Below are positions 21,601 to 64,000 of a DNA stretch of 64,000 nucleotides, in pieces; within the stretch, counting starts at the first letter, position 1; each line of letters begins with the position of its first letter. The DNA comes from Tubiluchus corallicola. Lineage: Eukaryota; Priapulida; Priapulimorpha; Priapulimorphida; Tubiluchidae. The notes below the pieces were generated by a model, which worked only from the letters and a program-made list of their open reading frames with translations, searched no databases and was not told the origin of the DNA. The translations under genes were made by a program, and so were the position numbers. The stretch is from the NCBI GenBank assembly GCA_030141605.1, contig JAQGDQ010002380.1, positions 258,501-322,500 on the forward strand, in the 5' to 3' direction.

Positions 21601-22378
21601 TATCACTAATGACTTTTTAACAGGTAATAAGATCTATAGTATCACGGCGTTGTTCAAGCAAAGATACAAAGTCAGGTTGAATATCAGAGGCCAGAGTAAT
21701 ACACCTCCATTCAGTTCTTTCTAAAGCATTTTTAAAGGTGACATAAGGTGAGTGACATTGTCATACCATTGCTCAATTTCAGACAAGTCTGCTTGTAAGA
21801 TCTCTTGATCAGAGGAATTTCTAATTGGACGGTAAGGCTTTATATCATCAAAAACAGCGGTATACGTGTGTCAGGGGATACACAATCAGTAACATCATTG
21901 ACAAAAATAAGAAAACAATTGGGTCCTGACAAAGTCCCTTGAGGAATGCCACTGGTTATATTTCTCCAGAAAGTGGTTACACCATTTAAACCCATTCTTC
22001 GCTGTTTGTGTGTTAGAAAATATTGAAACCATTGGAGTAGTTTCCCTCTTATACCTGCAAATTCCATTTTTAACACGAGACGACGAAGAGGAACAAAATC
22101 AAATGCTTTTCTAAAATCAATATATAGAATATCAATTGATGGGAGAGAAGGTGCATCAAAGAATTGCGACCAGTCATTTAGGCATTCAAGACTTGTTACA
22201 GTGGAACGTTGTGGTAATCAGCCATGACAAATCTATCCATGTTCAAAATAATGGGGGTAGCTGCAAAGGTGAGTGAGTTATTATTATTGACCTTGTTTTC
22301 CTTATTCAGGCAAACTGCTGCAGGATTTCCAGAAAATGGGTAACTTGTAAATGCATCGACGGTAAATAACGACAACAT
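14619..22378 (-). CDS. PBLD: PBLD homologue (phenazine biosynthesis-like domain, PhzF fold)
   Basis: Six exons on the minus strand (22292-22378, 19167-19380, 18722-18864, 17638-17726, 15938-16173, 14619-14740) total 891 nt and encode 296 residues, against 288 in human PBLD. The N-terminus reads LFTVDAFTSYPFSGNPAAVC. MNISETAFV carries the Glu (residue 50) that aligns with the catalytic Glu of PhzF-family enzymes. WFTPTNEVPLCGHAT (75-89) and EDPVTGSAHT are the two signature segments of the fold, and QCSKRGGDL begins the last strand set. The family has a two-lobed diaminopimelate-epimerase-like fold. The cellular substrate of animal PBLD is not established; it is reported as a cytosolic protein linked to growth-signalling control. 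Exon 2 shares AAVL-to-SGPL spacing exactly with the human protein only if donor GTAATG (19161-19166) is used. The start Met is chosen by homology; an upstream in-frame extension is not conserved. The promoter is shared with calcineurin A. Confidence 0.94.
14741..15937. other. PBLD intron 5
   Basis: Contains an (AT)n tract at 15624-15662. Nothing else recognised. Confidence 0.5.
15624..15662. repeat. (AT)n microsatellite
   Basis: Alternating TA run with one AAAT break. Confidence 0.9.
15938..16173 (-). CDS. PBLD: PBLD exon 5
   Basis: Encodes GVIRGVIISLQGD, YDFFSRFFTPWNGI and EDPVTGSAHTVLAPYWSKC, the second PhzF signature. Acceptor TTTAG, donor GTACTT; leaves phase 1. Confidence 0.93.
16174..17637. 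other. PBLD intron 4
   Basis: AT-rich intron. I see no gene or clear repeat in it. Confidence 0.5.
17638..17726 (-). CDS. PBLD: PBLD exon 4
   Basis: Encodes VCVGNLPVKDVQYSPTTKKL, then LIVLDSNLTR. Acceptor CTTGCAG, donor GTACTG; leaves phase 2. Confidence 0.9.
17727..18721. other. PBLD intron 3
   Basis: AT-rich intron; nothing recognised. The short frame at 18130-18321 lacks family features. Confidence 0.5.
18722..18864 (-). CDS. PBLD: PBLD exon 3
   Basis: Encodes NTSPSLTFETKSGPLTVQKK, then GYLLMDLPSNPP and SSIVDLLK, matching the middle of human PBLD residue for residue in spacing. Acceptor AAATAG, donor GTAAAA. Confidence 0.9.
18974..19030. repeat. Imperfect (GAT)n microsatellite
   Basis: GATGAT/GACGAT runs in PBLD intron 2, about 130 bp from exon 2. 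Confidence 0.85.
19167..19380 (-). CDS. PBLD: PBLD exon 2
   Basis: Encodes AHDDLSEEVMQSIASEMNIS, then ETAFV and EVPLCGHATLATAAVLYFSI. The acceptor is TTTCTAG. Donor GTAATG gives phase 1, matching exon 3. A stronger-looking GTAAGT lies 26 nt further on and would shift the frame. Confidence 0.9.
20306..20407. repeat. AT-rich nested inverted repeats
   Basis: TAATATCTTTTAATCAT (20306-20322) is the exact complement of ATGATTAAAAGATATTA (20391-20407). Between them lies the palindrome ATATCAATATAATATTGATAT-like (20329-20349). The right arm also overlaps TTTTAATCATGATTAAAA. In PBLD intron 1. Confidence 0.8.
21380..22205 (-). mobile_element. LINE fragment (Jockey/CR1-like reverse transcriptase, 5'-truncated)
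   Basis: On the minus strand, frames read YIDFRKAFDFVP (RT motif A), GIRGKLLQWF, TSGIPQGTLSGP, FLIFVNDVTD and later a C-terminal FFASRVVGPWNSLK. Several frameshifts and stops interrupt it, and the YxDD motif is degraded. It is a dead copy inside PBLD intron 1. The clade is inferred from motif style only. Confidence 0.85.
22292..22378 (-). CDS. PBLD: PBLD exon 1
   Basis: 29 codons: MLSLFTVDAF, then GNPAAVCL. The only usable donor is the weak AAG-GTCAAT. A LINE fragment begins within about 90 bp of it in the intron. Confidence 0.85.
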
Positions 22379-22859
22379 TCTCAACTTAATTAAGGAAAAG
22401 CTACGTGAAATAAACATTAGCACAAAAACAACGTATGAAAGGCGCAGACATTTTGTAATTGGCTTCTTGTACAGTGCTGCCGCAAAGAAAAATGCGGAGA
22501 AAACCAAAAATGCGCAGTGCATCAACCAGGAGCGGGGAGAATGTAGATTAGCCGTGTTAGGTGTTAGTTTTATCGTTATTCGTGTTACAAGTTGGTCAGA
22601 TTTTATCAATTCGATGACTTTAGGTAACTTAAATTATCCTACTCGCTGTGATTTACTGCACCAAGTGTGATTCTAGAAAGCACTTGTAAAACAGTAAGTC
22701 GATTCTTTAAGTGACGCTGTTGTTATCTCAGTTGGACAGATGCGCCATTTTCATCTTCATTTTAGTGTAACTGATTACTGAACCGTGAAATTTTAGGGAT
22801 TTGTATAATTGGCGGCATATGAAACCCAACCATCGAGAAGGCAGGTGACTTTCACGAAC
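22379..22859. promoter_or_regulatory. 481-bp gap between PBLD and calcineurin A starts (putative bidirectional promoter)
   Basis: The two genes diverge from here. A reversed CCAAT box (ATTGGC at 22457-22462) lies about 80 bp upstream of the PBLD start. Both 5' untranslated regions must fall within or near it. No TATA box stands out. Function is inferred from gene arrangement. Confidence 0.5.
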
Positions 22860-63348
<40,489 letters not shown>

Positions 63349-63661
63349 GTAAGTTAAATTGTCCTGTATTTACAGAGTAAGATAGGATTGCATGGAACTG
63401 AATGTATGCTGAGCTACCACTTATGTGGAGCCATACATTTAACCATTTTCATTTGTATGAGTTACTCCCATCTCCTAATTTTTATTGGGGGTTCACTGTT
63501 CACTCTCTTTGTTCACACATTTCATCCCTGCTGTGCATATGGTAAGAATCATACATTAAATTAATGCATAATTGTACATAGAATGAGAAACATACTTTAA
63601 TAATATATACTTGTTATTAGTTGCTAATAACTGTATCACACATTTTTTCTGCTTTCCACAC

Positions 63662-64000
63662 TTAAAGGAAAACCGGATGATTGTTTATACTCAATCTCAT
63701 TTTAATTTACTGTCCAAAATATACGTGTTCTTGCCTATAAAAGTTAGCAATTGTTTCTTATATTTGAATAATTAGCTTAGAAAGTTAACTAATGGCAACC
63801 GAACACAGCTATTGTTTACACCAGAAACTAACCACAGTTTGTGCAATAACAGGCATCTTCCCTTGCGCGTCAAGCGTGTTTGCGTAAGTTTTACAGTACT
63901 GCTTAAACATGTGATGTCACGAAAATGAGCTCTATGCCACATGACGTCAGAAACTAACACAGCAGTTCATGATCGTGGTTATCTCGGTGCCGCCTTCTAT
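63662..64000. mobile_element. TTAA-flanked TIR element, copy 2 (runs off window)
   Basis: Starts TTAA-AGGAAAACCGGATGATTG and is collinear with 3855-4180 (for example TACTGTCCAAAATATA, TGACGTCAGAAACTAACAC and GCCTTCTAT), with scattered substitutions and small indels. Its right end lies beyond base 64000. Inside calcineurin intron 7. Confidence 0.88.

Noticed and set aside
22379-22609. N-terminal extension of PBLD to an upstream Met
   Set aside because: The extra residues are not conserved; the PBLD family begins a few residues before the DAF motif, matching the Met at 22378.

Overview
The window is animal (metazoan) nuclear DNA: AT-rich, intron-rich, with GT-AG splice sites at conserved positions, many microsatellites and short non-autonomous transposons. 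The gene complement (an MTA-family chromatin protein, a PBLD/PhzF-like protein, calcineurin A) is animal. The non-vertebrate look of the mobile DNA (tRNA-headed SINE, Jockey/CR1-like LINE pieces, several MITE families) suggests an invertebrate, but I cannot name the phylum or species.

Four protein genes are supported, each rebuilt exon by exon with splice phases that agree. (1) Minus strand, 5834 leftwards past base 1: the first four coding exons of an MTA1/2/3 homologue (BAH domain and the start of ELM2); the SANT and GATA parts lie outside the window. (2) Plus strand, 6644-10832: a six-exon gene for a membrane-anchored protein with an acidic N-terminal region and a SRPBCC (START/polyketide-cyclase-like) domain. 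(3) Minus strand, 22378-14619: a complete six-exon PBLD (PhzF-fold) gene of 296 codons. (4) Plus strand, 22860 past 64000: the first seven coding exons of the calcineurin A catalytic subunit. All metal-ligand residues are present at a constant offset of minus 3 from human PPP3CA, which independently supports the 49-nt first coding exon far upstream.

The genes form two head-to-head pairs. MTA and SRPBCC have 809 bp between start codons, and PBLD and calcineurin have 481 bp, so each gap is probably a bidirectional promoter. SRPBCC and PBLD face each other tail to tail across 3.8 kb.

The remaining space, mostly calcineurin introns, holds mobile and repeat DNA. There are three elements with related CAG...CACTTAA termini, the first of which carries a deleted 5S rRNA-like sequence. 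There are also a TTAA-flanked element present at both ends of the window, four hAT-like MITEs with 8-bp duplications or traces of them, a decayed mariner, LINE fragments, a SINE, and a diverged minisatellite with units of about 53 bp. One notable event is a partial duplication of the 3' end of calcineurin exon 5, which leaves an extra splice donor in the next intron. I found no CRISPR array, operon or obviously new enzymatic system.
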